DNA from: Dawidia soli
GTDB taxonomy: Bacteria; Bacteroidota; Bacteroidia; Cytophagales; Cyclobacteriaceae
Reading direction: 5' to 3'
Assembly (NCBI RefSeq): GCF_018598185.1
Contig: NZ_JAHESC010000002.1
Coordinates: 124,001 to 188,000, forward strand
Length of the DNA stretch: 64,000 nucleotides
This document shows, piece by piece, positions 53,598-61,784 of this stretch. Position 1 is the stretch's first letter, and each line of letters starts with the position of its first letter. The translations under genes and the position numbers were made by a program. The notes beneath the pieces were generated by a model. It made no database searches and was not told the DNA's origin. It saw only the letters and a program-made list of their open reading frames with translations.

Positions 53598-54565
53598 GTT
53601 TTCAGTATGTGGGCCATAATCATATCGGCATGCACACGCGAATTTTCAATAAACCATTTGTTGGTTTTTAACCCGCCGCATACCACGCCCGCCAGGTAAA
53701 GGTTCGGCACGTTGGTCTCCATCGTCTCTTCGTTATACACCGGCGTGCGAAAGCCGTCGTCCTGAAACGCAATGCCCATGTCGTGCATAAAAGCAAAGGG
53801 TGGCTCGTAGCCTGTCATGGCCAGCACAAAATCATTTTCAACGAGCACCTCGCCTTCGGGTGTTGCGATCTGTACCGCCGTGGGGGTGATCGCTTTTACC
53901 GTCGAGCGAAAATATACTTTGATCGATCCTTCCTGGATGCGGTTTTCGATATCGGGCTTCACCCAATACTTCACGCTGTCGCGGATGCCGTTCTCACGAA
54001 TGACCATCGTTACCTCGGCCCCCTTGCGCCATGTTTCGAGGGCTACATCCACGGCAGAGTTTGCGGCGCCGACAACGACGATCTTCTGCGCGAAGTAAGG
54101 ATGCGGCTCGTCGTAGTAGTGGCGTACTTTCGGCAGCTCTTCGCCCGGTACATTTAACAGGTAAGGGCGATCGTAAAAGCCCAGCGCGAGTACAAGTGCC
54201 TGGGTGTTGTATTGTGCCTTGGGTGTCGTGACCGTGTGGTGGTGGCCGTCGGGCGAATGTGTTACCGACAGCACTTCTTCGTATAGGTGCACATTCAGGT
54301 TCCAACTGGTGGCTACACGGCGAAAGTACTCCAGGGACTCTGCGCGGTTGGGTTTGGGTTGATGGGAAACAAAGGGAACGCCGCCGATCTCCAGCCGGTC
54401 GGACGTAGAGAAGAACGTCATGTTGAGCGGGTAGTGATAGAGCGAGTTGACCAGGCATCCCTTTTCGATGATCAGGTACCGCAGCCCCGCTTTCCGGGCT
54501 TCAATGCCACACGCCAGGCCAATGGGCCCGGCCCCGATAATGATGAGGTCGTAGGTGTCTTGCAT
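53579..54565 (-). CDS. YpdA-type FAD/NAD(P)-dependent disulfide reductase
   Basis: 328 residues from the ATG at 54565 (54574 is a non-ATG alternative). The FAD Rossmann motif IIGAGPIGLACGIEA and the NADPH motif VVGAANSAVDVALE are present, with the YpdA family's GCLVNSLYHYPLNMTFFSTSDRLEIGG segment; the typical thioredoxin-reductase CxxC is absent. YpdA proteins are putative bacillithiol disulfide reductases, keeping low-molecular-weight thiols reduced in the cytosol. The C-terminus (KTKKAAR) is encoded by the terminator stem. Confidence 0.9.
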   Translation of the reverse strand: MQDTYDLIIIGAGPIGLACGIEARKAGLRYLIIEKGCLVNSLYHYPLNMTFFSTSDRLEIGGVPFVSHQPKPNRAESLEYFRRVATSWNLNVHLYEEVLSVTHSPDGHHHTVTTPKAQYNTQALVLALGFYDRPYLLNVPGEELPKVRHYYDEPHPYFAQKIVVVGAANSAVDVALETWRKGAEVTMVIRENGIRDSVKYWVKPDIENRIQEGSIKVYFRSTVKAITPTAVQIATPEGEVLVENDFVLAMTGYEPPFAFMHDMGIAFQDDGFRTPVYNEETMETNVPNLYLAGVVCGGLKTNKWFIENSRVHADMIMAHILKTKKAAR

Positions 54566-54707
54566 GATTGGCAAAGATGGCAGAAAACACCACGCGGGCG
54601 CAGCTTTTCATCATTTTCTTCGCGTGCCCGGAATATTTCGCCAAGGAGTTTACTGCTAACTTTCTTATCCTTGTAACAGAATAACGAATTAACCTATTAA
54701 CCTATTT

Positions 54708-56873
54708 ATGAGACTATTTCTGATAAGCTGTTTAGTCGTAGCCTTCTACGCCGCCGGCGCGCAACGCCAGATCGCGGTAGAGGATTTTACCGTGCGGAAT
54801 ACGTTTGGGCAAAAGTCCGTATACGGCATCAACTGGATGAAGAACGGCCAGTTCTATTCATCGCTGCAAAACAACAAGGTTGTTAAGTACAGCATCACCA
54901 CGGGGCAGCCGGTGGAGACCATCGTAGACGGCGCCGGCCTCAGCCCGGCGTTGCAGATCGATGACTATTCCCTGAGCGCCGACGAGACGAAAGTATTGCT
55001 GCTGACAGACGTGGAAAGTATATACCGGCACTCGTTCACGGCGCAGTACTTTGTATACGATATCGCACAGAAGACCGTAAAGCCGTTGTCCGGCAACGGC
55101 AAGCAATCGTACGCCGCCTTCTCACCCGATGGCAGCAAAGTAGCGTTCGTACGCGGCAACAACGTTTTCTACGTCACGCTGGCCGACATGCAGGAAGTAC
55201 AGGTAACAACCGATGGCAAGTTCAACCACATCATCAACGGTACGACCGACTGGGTATATGAAGAAGAGTTCAGCTTTGTCGACGGCTTCCAGTGGTCGCC
55301 CGACAGCAAGAAGCTGGCCTACTATCGCTTTGACGAATCGGGCGTACGTGAGTACAACCTGCAGCGCTGGGGCAAAACCTTATACCCCACCGACTATCGC
55401 TTTAAATATCCCAAAGCCGGCGAAGCCAACTCCATCGTAGAGATCTGGCTGTACGACGTAGCCTCTAAACAAAAAGTAAAAGCGGACATCGGCACCGAAA
55501 CCGATATTTATATACCGCGCATCAAGTGGACACACGACGCCCAACTGCTTTCGGTGCGGCGCCTCAACCGCTTGCAGAACAGCCTCGACGTGCTGCACGT
55601 AAACGCTGCCACCGGTGCCTCGCGTGTCGTGCTGAACGAAAAGAGCGACACCTACGTGGACCTCGACTTCATCGACAACCTGCTATACCTCGACAACGGC
55701 ACACAGTTCATCCACGCCAGCGAGCGCAGTGGCTATAAACACCTGTACCTATACGACATGAACGGCAAGCTGGTACGTCAGCTGACACAAGGCAACTTCG
55801 AAATTGCCGACGTTGTGGGTGTAGATGAAAAGGGTAAAACGCTTTATTTTACTTCCACGGAAGTATCGCCGCGCGAGCGTTATTTTTACTCGCTCTCCTT
55901 TGACGGTAAGAAGAAAACGCGTCTTACTGCCGCGCCGGGTACGCACCGCATCAACATGAGCAGCGACTATCAGTTCTACATCGATTATTACTCACAGTCG
56001 GCCAAGCCGCTGGTGGTAAGCCTGTATAAAACAAAAGGCAATGCCCTGCTGAAAGTGCTGGAGAACAACGAAACGCTGGCGAAGGCGCAGGAGGAATATG
56101 GTTTTGCGAACAAGGAATTCTTCTCTTTCAAAGCGGCCGACGGCACGACGACGCTCGACGGATTCTTTCTGAAGCCGCGCAACTTCGATGCCAGCAAGAA
56201 GTATCCGGTGCTGGTGTATCAATACAGCGGACCGGGTTCACAGGAAGTAACCGACTCCTGGGGCGGCAGGCATTTCATCTTCCACCAGATCCTGACGCAA
56301 AAGGGATATGTCGTGGCGGTTATCGATCCGCGGGGTACCGGCGCCCGGGGTGAGCACTTTAAAAAGATCAACTACAAGCAGCTTGGCAAATATGAATTAG
56401 AGGATCACCTGGCGGGCGCTAAATACCTGGCAAGCCTGCCGTATATCGATCCGGCCCGCATCGGCATCTGGGGTTGGAGCTTTGGCGGTTATATTTCATC
56501 ACTGGCGATGACCAAAGGGGCCGGTGTTTTCAAGATGGGTATTGCCGTTGCGCCGGTAACGAACTGGCGCTTTTACGACAACATCTATACCGAGCGCTTC
56601 CAGCAGACACCGCAGATGAATGCCTCGGGGTACGACGACAACTCACCGTCAACGTACGCCGGGAATCTGAAAGGCAACTTCCTCCTGATCCACGGTACCG
56701 GTGACGACAATGTGCACTTTCAAAACTCCGTTGTGCTGGAAGCAGCGTTGATCAACGCCGGCAAGAAGTTCCGGTCGTTCTATTATCCTGACAAAGATCA
56801 CCACATTCTGGGCGGGCCGACGCGTCTGCATCTTTATACGATGATGTGTGACTACGTGCTGGAAAGCTTGTAG
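54708..56873 (+). CDS. Dipeptidyl peptidase IV-like serine peptidase (S9B)
   Basis: Removes X-Pro dipeptides from peptides; periplasmic. The 721-residue protein has a signal peptide (VVAFYAAGAQ), an eight-bladed propeller including the substrate-clamp DWVYEEEF, and an alpha/beta hydrolase domain with nucleophile Ser in GWSFGGYISS, Asp in GTGDDNVHF and His in DKDHHILGG. Motifs are complete. A long hairpin follows the stop. A degraded copy of its 3' end lies 3.3 kb downstream at 60106-60240. Confidence 0.94.
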   Translation: MRLFLISCLVVAFYAAGAQRQIAVEDFTVRNTFGQKSVYGINWMKNGQFYSSLQNNKVVKYSITTGQPVETIVDGAGLSPALQIDDYSLSADETKVLLLTDVESIYRHSFTAQYFVYDIAQKTVKPLSGNGKQSYAAFSPDGSKVAFVRGNNVFYVTLADMQEVQVTTDGKFNHIINGTTDWVYEEEFSFVDGFQWSPDSKKLAYYRFDESGVREYNLQRWGKTLYPTDYRFKYPKAGEANSIVEIWLYDVASKQKVKADIGTETDIYIPRIKWTHDAQLLSVRRLNRLQNSLDVLHVNAATGASRVVLNEKSDTYVDLDFIDNLLYLDNGTQFIHASERSGYKHLYLYDMNGKLVRQLTQGNFEIADVVGVDEKGKTLYFTSTEVSPRERYFYSLSFDGKKKTRLTAAPGTHRINMSSDYQFYIDYYSQSAKPLVVSLYKTKGNALLKVLENNETLAKAQEEYGFANKEFFSFKAADGTTTLDGFFLKPRNFDASKKYPVLVYQYSGPGSQEVTDSWGGRHFIFHQILTQKGYVVAVIDPRGTGARGEHFKKINYKQLGKYELEDHLAGAKYLASLPYIDPARIGIWGWSFGGYISSLAMTKGAGVFKMGIAVAPVTNWRFYDNIYTERFQQTPQMNASGYDDNSPSTYAGNLKGNFLLIHGTGDDNVHFQNSVVLEAALINAGKKFRSFYYPDKDHHILGGPTRLHLYTMMCDYVLESL

Positions 56874-56890
56874 TAAAACATAAAGTTATC

Positions 56891-56927
56891 GCCAGGAAGA
56901 GGCTCCTAATGGAAGCTTCTTCCTGGC
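56891..56927. terminator. Hairpin after the DPP-IV gene (no clear T-tract)
   Basis: GCCAGGAAGA (56891) pairs perfectly with TCTTCCTGGC (56918-56927) around an inner AGGCTCCTAATGGAAGC. The inner GAAGAGGCTCC...GGAAGC resembles the terminators at 60265 and 61233. No T-tract follows, so termination efficiency is doubtful. Confidence 0.5.
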
Positions 56928-56980
56928 AGATTGCCGCAATTTACGTGACCCTTTCCGGCAGTCACCAGTATGCCTTTATC

Positions 56981-57421
56981 CTACCTTCTAACATCGCATA
57001 AAAGGTGAATAGCGGCGAGTTTAAACCCGTTTTTTAGATATACTTTTTGGGCGGTGTTGTTTGTAAAGTCGGTATCCAGCGCAACGGCATCTTTATTATT
57101 TTTGATGGCCACGGCTTTTACATGCTCTAATAACAGAGAGGCTAATCCTTTTCCGCGATACGTATTCAGCGTGCAGAGATCGTCCAGGTAGATGAAGTTG
57201 CCGGTGTGTAGCGTTGTCATGTTTCGATATCCGGCAAAGGCAACGAACCGACCGGTGTCAAAAATTCCGTCGATGAAATATTGCTCGTGTTGCATCATCC
57301 GCGAGACCGTATCGATCCAGGTATCTTTATTCAGATGCGGTCGCAGTAACGATATAACTTCCCAGCATTGCTGAATTTCACCAGGCGTTTTAACCGGCTT
57401 AATGTGATAGGCATTGTTCAT
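56981..57421 (-). CDS. GNAT-family N-acetyltransferase
   Basis: A 146-residue acetyltransferase using acetyl-CoA. The N-terminal strand (NAYHIKPVKTPGEIQQCWEVI) and the acetyl-CoA motif RGKGLASLLLEHVKAVA (about residues 94-110) are clear, with the C-terminal NTAQKVYLKNGFKLAAIH. The substrate cannot be inferred. It lies convergent with the DPP-IV gene and downstream of the MocR regulator on the same strand, separated by 81 bp. Confidence 0.88.
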   Translation of the reverse strand: MNNAYHIKPVKTPGEIQQCWEVISLLRPHLNKDTWIDTVSRMMQHEQYFIDGIFDTGRFVAFAGYRNMTTLHTGNFIYLDDLCTLNTYRGKGLASLLLEHVKAVAIKNNKDAVALDTDFTNNTAQKVYLKNGFKLAAIHLLCDVRR

Positions 57422-57502
57422 AGCTTTTTCTTACAAACCTAGCGCGGCCGGTTTTATGCGGACCAGGCCAACATGAAAATAAGGGGTAGCCCAGACAGTC
57501 GA

Positions 57503-58960
57503 CTATATAGTCTTTCGCAAGATCTCCAGGGCTCTGATAATCTCGTCTTCGTCGAGCGATGCAAATCCCATTCTCATGGCATTCGTGGAGAAACTTTCGT
57601 TCTTATAAAAATCACCGTTATCGATAAATAATCCGTGCTGTAACGCGGCATCGGACATTTTTTGGAGGTCGATCTTTTTATCAAACGTCGACCATACAGC
57701 CAGTCCGCCCTCGGGTGTTTTGAAGCTTATCGCATCGGCAAAGCTGGTTCGGAGCACTTCACAGAATAGATTCCTGCGTTGTTTATAGATTTTTAATGAT
57801 TTCCGAAAGTGCCGATCTACCTCGCCGTCGTCGAACATCACGGCAAAAGCTTCTTCCATCAGGGTATCGCCTTGCCGGTCGATCAGCTCGCGCAGGGCGG
57901 CGGCAGCTTCTATAAAAACGGGAGGGCCTACCATAAAACCGATGCGCAATGCGGGGGCAAAGGTTTTGGAGATCGAGCCGATATAGATCACGTTCTGATG
58001 GTGATCGATGCTGGCCAGAGGTAAGTAGGGCTTGTTGTTGTAATGGAAGTCGAAATCGTAGTCGTCTTCGATAATGGCAAAGCGATGTTCGCGGGCCAGC
58101 GCCAGGAGCTTTAGTCGTCGTTCACTATTGAGGGTGACGGTGGTTGGGAGGTGATGATGGGGTATGACATATACCGCTTTTATTTTCTGGTGCTGAAGAG
58201 CCTTCTCCAGGTAGTCGATATCCATTCCGCTATCGTCGACGGGAATGCGCAAAAGGGCGGCGTTGGTATGACGGAACGCATCGTCGGCGAGCCGATAGTT
58301 TGAATTCCCCACGGCAATGGTGTCAGCTGGACTTAGCAGCAGTTGAGCCGCCAGATAGATTCCCATCTGGCTGCCTTTTGTCACGAGGATATGATCGGAC
58401 GACGCCGTCACGCCGCGGGTGTCGGAGAGATAGCGGCTAATGGCCGCGCGAAGTTTTTCCGATCCTTTGGCGCTGCCGTATTTCAGGAATCCCTTTCCAT
58501 AAAACTTCCGGGCCATGCTGCGGTATTCTCGCATAAGCTCATCAACCGGCGCCAGGCGAACATCGGGGAAGCCGTCGTCGATCGCCAGTTTGGTTTTTTG
58601 AAGGCTCTTGCTGAGTACGGCCTTTGCAAAATGATTTGTCCAGGAAAATGCGCTATGGCTGGTGTCGAAAGCATTTTTTGGCAACGCTATCTTTTCCAGG
58701 ATGGGTAGGTTCGAGAGTACAAATACACCTTTTCGCTCGATAGATTCGGCCCATCCCTGGCTGATCAGCTCTTCATAAGCCAGCTTCGCCGTGTTTCTGT
58801 TGATACCGATCAGCTCCGCGAGGATGCGCGAGCTGGGCAAGGCTTCTGACGGTAAAAGTGTGCCTTTTGTAATCAGTGATATGAAACTATTGCACACCTG
58901 CACGTGCAGGGCGACGGACGCATGCCGGTCGATCTGGATCAATGATTTGTAGGGCAACAT
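57503..58960 (-). CDS. MocR/PdxR-type transcriptional regulator (GntR HTH + aminotransferase domain)
   Basis: Starting at the ATG at 58960, the product is 485 residues. An N-terminal GntR winged HTH (LHVQVCNSFISLITKGTLLPSEALPSSRILAELIGINRNTAKLAYEEL) is fused to a fold-type I aminotransferase-like domain with the PLP lysine in GSISKTFAPALRIGF. Regulators of this class sense PLP or amines, and PdxR activates pyridoxal genes. It is divergent from an azoreductase-AhpD pair with 76 bp between starts and overlapping promoter boxes, so that pair is the probable target, rather than vitamin B6 synthesis. The long upstream frame to 59272 was rejected since it overlaps the azoreductase gene. Confidence 0.92.
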   Translation of the reverse strand: MLPYKSLIQIDRHASVALHVQVCNSFISLITKGTLLPSEALPSSRILAELIGINRNTAKLAYEELISQGWAESIERKGVFVLSNLPILEKIALPKNAFDTSHSAFSWTNHFAKAVLSKSLQKTKLAIDDGFPDVRLAPVDELMREYRSMARKFYGKGFLKYGSAKGSEKLRAAISRYLSDTRGVTASSDHILVTKGSQMGIYLAAQLLLSPADTIAVGNSNYRLADDAFRHTNAALLRIPVDDSGMDIDYLEKALQHQKIKAVYVIPHHHLPTTVTLNSERRLKLLALAREHRFAIIEDDYDFDFHYNNKPYLPLASIDHHQNVIYIGSISKTFAPALRIGFMVGPPVFIEAAAALRELIDRQGDTLMEEAFAVMFDDGEVDRHFRKSLKIYKQRRNLFCEVLRTSFADAISFKTPEGGLAVWSTFDKKIDLQKMSDAALQHGLFIDNGDFYKNESFSTNAMRMGFASLDEDEIIRALEILRKTI

Positions 58961-58991
58961 CTGGGCTGTGGCTTTTATGAAATCTGGTCTG

Positions 58992-59021
58992 CAAAGGTAG
59001 CCCGGAGGCAGTATACTTTTG
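58992..59021. promoter_or_regulatory. Back-to-back -7 boxes of the MocR and azoreductase genes
   Basis: TACCTTTG (minus, 58992-58999) serves the MocR gene and TACTTTTG (plus, 59014-59021) serves the azoreductase gene, both matching TAnnTTTG. Only 14 bp separate them, so each -7 lies near the other's -33 region. Binding of one regulator here would affect both genes. Confidence 0.55.
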
Positions 59022-59036
59022 AAGAAAAATACGGCG

Positions 59037-59672
59037 ATGAAGAAACTATTGGTCATTAATTCGAGTGCGCGAACGTTTCGTTCGCAAAGCAGAAGGCTGA
59101 CGGAAGTGTTTGTCGAGCACTGGAGACGTGTGTACGCCGACACCCGGATCAGGTTTCGTGACCTGGGAAATACCAACGTACCGCACATTAACGAAAAATG
59201 GATTGCCGCGGCGTTCAAACCCGAAGCTGCCCGGTCTGCCGACGAGTCGGCATCCCTGAGCCTAAGCAACACCTATATTTCAGAATTGCGCGAAGCGGAT
59301 ATTATCGTACTGGGTGCGCCCATGTATAATTGGTCAATTCCCAGCGCGCTGAAAGCATATATCGACCAGATACTCCGCGTCAACGAGACCTGGAAAGTCA
59401 ATCCGACCGATCCGTTGAACCCGTACGTCGGGCTGCTCGAAAATAAAACGTTGGTGTTATTGCTTTCGCGGGGCTCTCAAGGGTATGAACCGGGGGGGTA
59501 TAACGAGCATATGAATTTTCAAAGCACATATTTAGAGACCGTCTTTGCCATCATCGGCATCCGGGATATTCACATTGTGGCGATCAACGGCGTGTCTTCC
59601 GACCGCGAAAACTTAAAAGAATCTATAGACCGGTCGCATCAAAAAGTAAGAGACTTAATACATGATTTATGA
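59037..59672 (+). CDS. FMN-dependent NADH-azoreductase / quinone reductase family protein
   Basis: 211 residues from the ATG at 59037 (a TTG at 59019 overlaps the -7 box and was rejected). A flavodoxin-like fold is shown by LLVINSSARTFRSQSRRLTEVFVEHW (FMN phosphate loop), then VLGAPMYNWSIPSALKAYIDQILRVNETWKV, the AzoR signature region, and SRGSQGYEPG. AzoR proteins reduce quinones and azo compounds with NADH to guard against thiol or quinone stress. The stop overlaps the next gene by 4 bp. Confidence 0.9.
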   Translation: MKKLLVINSSARTFRSQSRRLTEVFVEHWRRVYADTRIRFRDLGNTNVPHINEKWIAAAFKPEAARSADESASLSLSNTYISELREADIIVLGAPMYNWSIPSALKAYIDQILRVNETWKVNPTDPLNPYVGLLENKTLVLLLSRGSQGYEPGGYNEHMNFQSTYLETVFAIIGIRDIHIVAINGVSSDRENLKESIDRSHQKVRDLIHDL

Positions 59673-60103
59673 GCACACGAATTAGAATTGACAAGATCGC
59701 ACCGGCAGGCTATAGCGCGGTGCTAGGCCTCGAAAAATTTATCGAAAGTACACCCTTGACAAAAAAGCACAAGGACCTGATTAAGATTCGGGCTTCCCAA
59801 CTAAATGGATGCGCCTTTTGTATCGACATGCACACCAAAGAAGCGCGCAAGGCCGGTGAGACAGAGCAGCGCATTTATGCACTGAATGCGTGGCGGGACA
59901 CGACATTCTTTTCTGACGAGGAGCGTGCAATTCTGGCGCTGACGGAGGAGGTGACGTTTATCAGCAATCAGGTATCTGATGAAACCTATGCGCAAGCGGC
60001 TAAAGTCCTTGATGAAACATATTTGGCGCAGGTAATTCTGGCGATTATTACGATTAATGTTTGGAATCGGATCGGGATCGTGACGAAGCTTGTGCCGGCG
60101 TAA
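59669..60103 (+). CDS. AhpD/carboxymuconolactone decarboxylase-like protein
   Basis: A 144-residue helical protein with the AhpD-type redox motif in LNGCAFCIDMHTKEARKAGETEQRIY: CxxC plus the following His of ExxCxxCxxxH. Such proteins act as alkylhydroperoxidases or disulfide reductants. It is coupled to the azoreductase gene by a 4-bp ATGA overlap, so both likely form a redox-stress operon under the divergent MocR regulator. Confidence 0.9.
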   Translation: MSTRIRIDKIAPAGYSAVLGLEKFIESTPLTKKHKDLIKIRASQLNGCAFCIDMHTKEARKAGETEQRIYALNAWRDTTFFSDEERAILALTEEVTFISNQVSDETYAQAAKVLDETYLAQVILAIITINVWNRIGIVTKLVPA

Positions 60104-60105
60104 GG

Positions 60106-60240
60106 AGTGTTGCTACTGCGGCTCTGGTTGATGCGGGTAAGAAGTTCCGGTCATTCTATTATCCGGATAAGCACCATGGTATTCAGGGTGGGTCTACACC
60201 TTTATACGATGATGTATGATTATGTGTGGAGAATTTGTAG
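60106..60240 (+). pseudogene. Degraded 3' fragment of a DPP-IV (S9B) peptidase gene
   Basis: Translated, the stretch reads VATAALVDAGKKFRSFYYPDK..HHGIQGG, closely matching AALINAGKKFRSFYYPDKDHHILGG from residues near the end of the intact gene at 54708-56873. An 8-nt deletion then shifts the frame; after it the DNA still matches (TTTATACGATGATGTRTGAYTA...TTGTAG). It lacks a start and most of the gene. It is followed by a terminator similar to the region after the intact gene. It is probably left by partial duplication and decay. Confidence 0.75.
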
Positions 60241-60264
60241 GCTTTTATGCTGTAAATAGAAAAG

Positions 60265-60290
60265 AGGCTCTTGATGGGAGCCTTTTTTTT
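60265..60290 (+). terminator. Terminator behind the DPP-IV fragment
   Basis: AGGCTC (60265-60270), loop TTGATGG, GAGCCT (60278-60283), then eight T. The preceding TGTAAATAGAAAAG and the stem resemble 61220-61266. It would serve the azoreductase-AhpD transcript. A separate 14-bp palindrome ATTTGAATTCAAAT follows at 60317-60330. Confidence 0.8.
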
Positions 60291-60350
60291 AAATGAATTC
60301 CTAGTTCATATCTTTTATTTGAATTCAAATCGGCCAACGTACTCGCAGGT

Positions 60351-61139
60351 CTATAACTCTTTTTTTTCCAGTATCTTAAAGATCGGTTGAATGGGTGTAG
60401 GCGGGTCAATTTCATAGAGGCAAACCCAGCCCCATTCCGTTACTTCGGGGCCGTTCTGATTCTCGTCCCATTTACTGGGGAAGTACTTTATGATACATTT
60501 TTTAAAATCGTCTTCCGAGCATTCCAGTTTACTGATAATTTGTGATCGCAATTCTTTTGGGTTTTTGGTTAATCCCCAAAACATCGCGTGTATGAAGGCT
60601 CCTTCAAAATCAAAATCTTCATATCCTTTCATCTTTCCTCTAGCTTCCACAAAGGTTCTTACGGATCTCAGTTTGTTAATATCATCTTTAATGCTTTCAT
60701 AATTGCTGGACCCTCGGCTTTCTCCCTCTTTAAGGTTAGGGGTAAAATAATCAACGCGTTTCGCTTCAATTAGAACAGGATGGGCAGAATATTCTATTTG
60801 CTTTTTCTCGTTGATTTTGTACCTGTTTACAAATAGGTCAATTCGTTTGCCATCAATTAAAATTTCTCTATCTACGGCGTATCGTTTGACGTCCTCAAAA
60901 AGCCATGCTCCATTGGTAAATCCTGAGTACATAAACTCAAGTGTAATGGCAGAGCATACCTCCGTTTCCAATACATATTTAAGTCCATCGCTGCTATTGA
61001 TCATACCTAAATGAGGGGTTACATCCAGGTGAAGACTTTGGCCCATGGTCCATGGAGCAAATTCGTAGTTTAATCTTCGTAGTGATCGTACTGCCAATTC
61101 AAGAAATACCTCGCGCCAGGGGAAATTTTTTTGTATCAT
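60351..61139 (-). CDS. A/T-rich hypothetical protein with PD-(D/E)XK-like nuclease motif
   Basis: 262 residues from the ATG at 61139. Visible are a helical N-terminus (REVFLELAVRSLRRLNYEF) and a possible PD-(D/E)XK core: GKRIDLFVNRYKINEKK..., then HPVLIEAKRVDYF, giving the D-x(n)-E-x-K pattern of this nuclease superfamily. A C-terminal part (about 150-262) has no recognised fold. The DNA is visibly richer in A/T than its neighbours, suggesting recent transfer. It lies between two copies of a terminator-like repeat. A role in restriction or defence is possible but unproven. Confidence 0.7.
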   Translation of the reverse strand: MIQKNFPWREVFLELAVRSLRRLNYEFAPWTMGQSLHLDVTPHLGMINSSDGLKYVLETEVCSAITLEFMYSGFTNGAWLFEDVKRYAVDREILIDGKRIDLFVNRYKINEKKQIEYSAHPVLIEAKRVDYFTPNLKEGESRGSSNYESIKDDINKLRSVRTFVEARGKMKGYEDFDFEGAFIHAMFWGLTKNPKELRSQIISKLECSEDDFKKCIIKYFPSKWDENQNGPEVTEWGWVCLYEIDPPTPIQPIFKILEKKEL

Positions 61140-61232
61140 GTTTAGAGGGTTTTGTTACAGCACTAAAATAATGAAACGTGTGGAGACTCACGTGGCGGTT
61201 GTATTTAAATTTATAGAGTGCTATAAATGAAA

Positions 61233-61266
61233 AGAGGCTCCCTTGAGTGGAGCCTCTGTTTTTTTT
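61233..61266. terminator. Terminator-like repeat, 9-bp stem
   Basis: AGAGGCTCC (61233-61241) pairs with GGAGCCTCT (61249-61257), followed by GTTTTTTTT on plus and TTTTCATTTA on minus. The minus side could end the lipoprotein transcript (61351-61782). No plus-strand gene lies upstream, so the strong plus T-tract looks like a remnant. It resembles 60265-60290. Confidence 0.75.
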
Positions 61267-61350
61267 GCATCTATGTCGGCAGTCTGAAGACTACCATTTG
61301 TGTAGTTCCAAGTCTTCCGACCGAAGGGCGACTTGAACCAGACGCTACAT

Positions 61351-61782
61351 TTACTGCTGTTCTAAAACCAGTTGGCAGTCGGTGGCATCGAGATTGGTGC
61401 GACGGTCGAAGGGGAAATCATAATATCCTGCCCCACCTTTTTGCGCGGTGATGGGAAGTCTGCTTCGGCCGGTTTCGAGTCCATCGTTGTCGAAGGCTTT
61501 TAATACCAACGTGTCCTGGAAGTTCTCTTTGAAGATACAGTATACACTGACCAGATTATCTACGCCCAGGGTGTCGCTGGCGATGAGTATTTTGCCGAGG
61601 GTCAGACCCTTTTGCTTCAGCGGGTCACTGAGTTTTACCTCGACTTTAAAAGGTCGCTGGACGCCGCTGGACGCACCTTTTACAAACTCGCCTACAACTT
61701 CGCCAGCCTTCTCGCCGGTGCGTTTAATAGAACAAGACGTGATCGCCAGTATGCTAAGCGCGAATACTATATATTGTCTCAT
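61351..61782 (-). CDS. Putative lipoprotein, unknown function
   Basis: 143 residues with a lipoprotein signal (ALSILAITSCSIKR, Cys 17). A small beta domain follows (FKVEVKLSDPLKQKGLTLGKILIASDTLGVDN and VSVYCIFKENFQDTLVLKAFDNDGLETGRSRLPI). No family was recognised. Its start is 2 bp downstream of the end of the Gfo/Idh/MocA gene on the same strand, so both are probably one transcript, though the two functions need not be linked. Confidence 0.75.
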   Translation of the reverse strand: MRQYIVFALSILAITSCSIKRTGEKAGEVVGEFVKGASSGVQRPFKVEVKLSDPLKQKGLTLGKILIASDTLGVDNLVSVYCIFKENFQDTLVLKAFDNDGLETGRSRLPITAQKGGAGYYDFPFDRRTNLDATDCQLVLEQQ

Positions 61783-61784
61783 AG

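Noticed and set aside
58961-59272. Extended frame of the MocR regulator
   Set aside because: It overlaps the azoreductase gene and its promoter; the ATG at 58960 starts the GntR domain directly.
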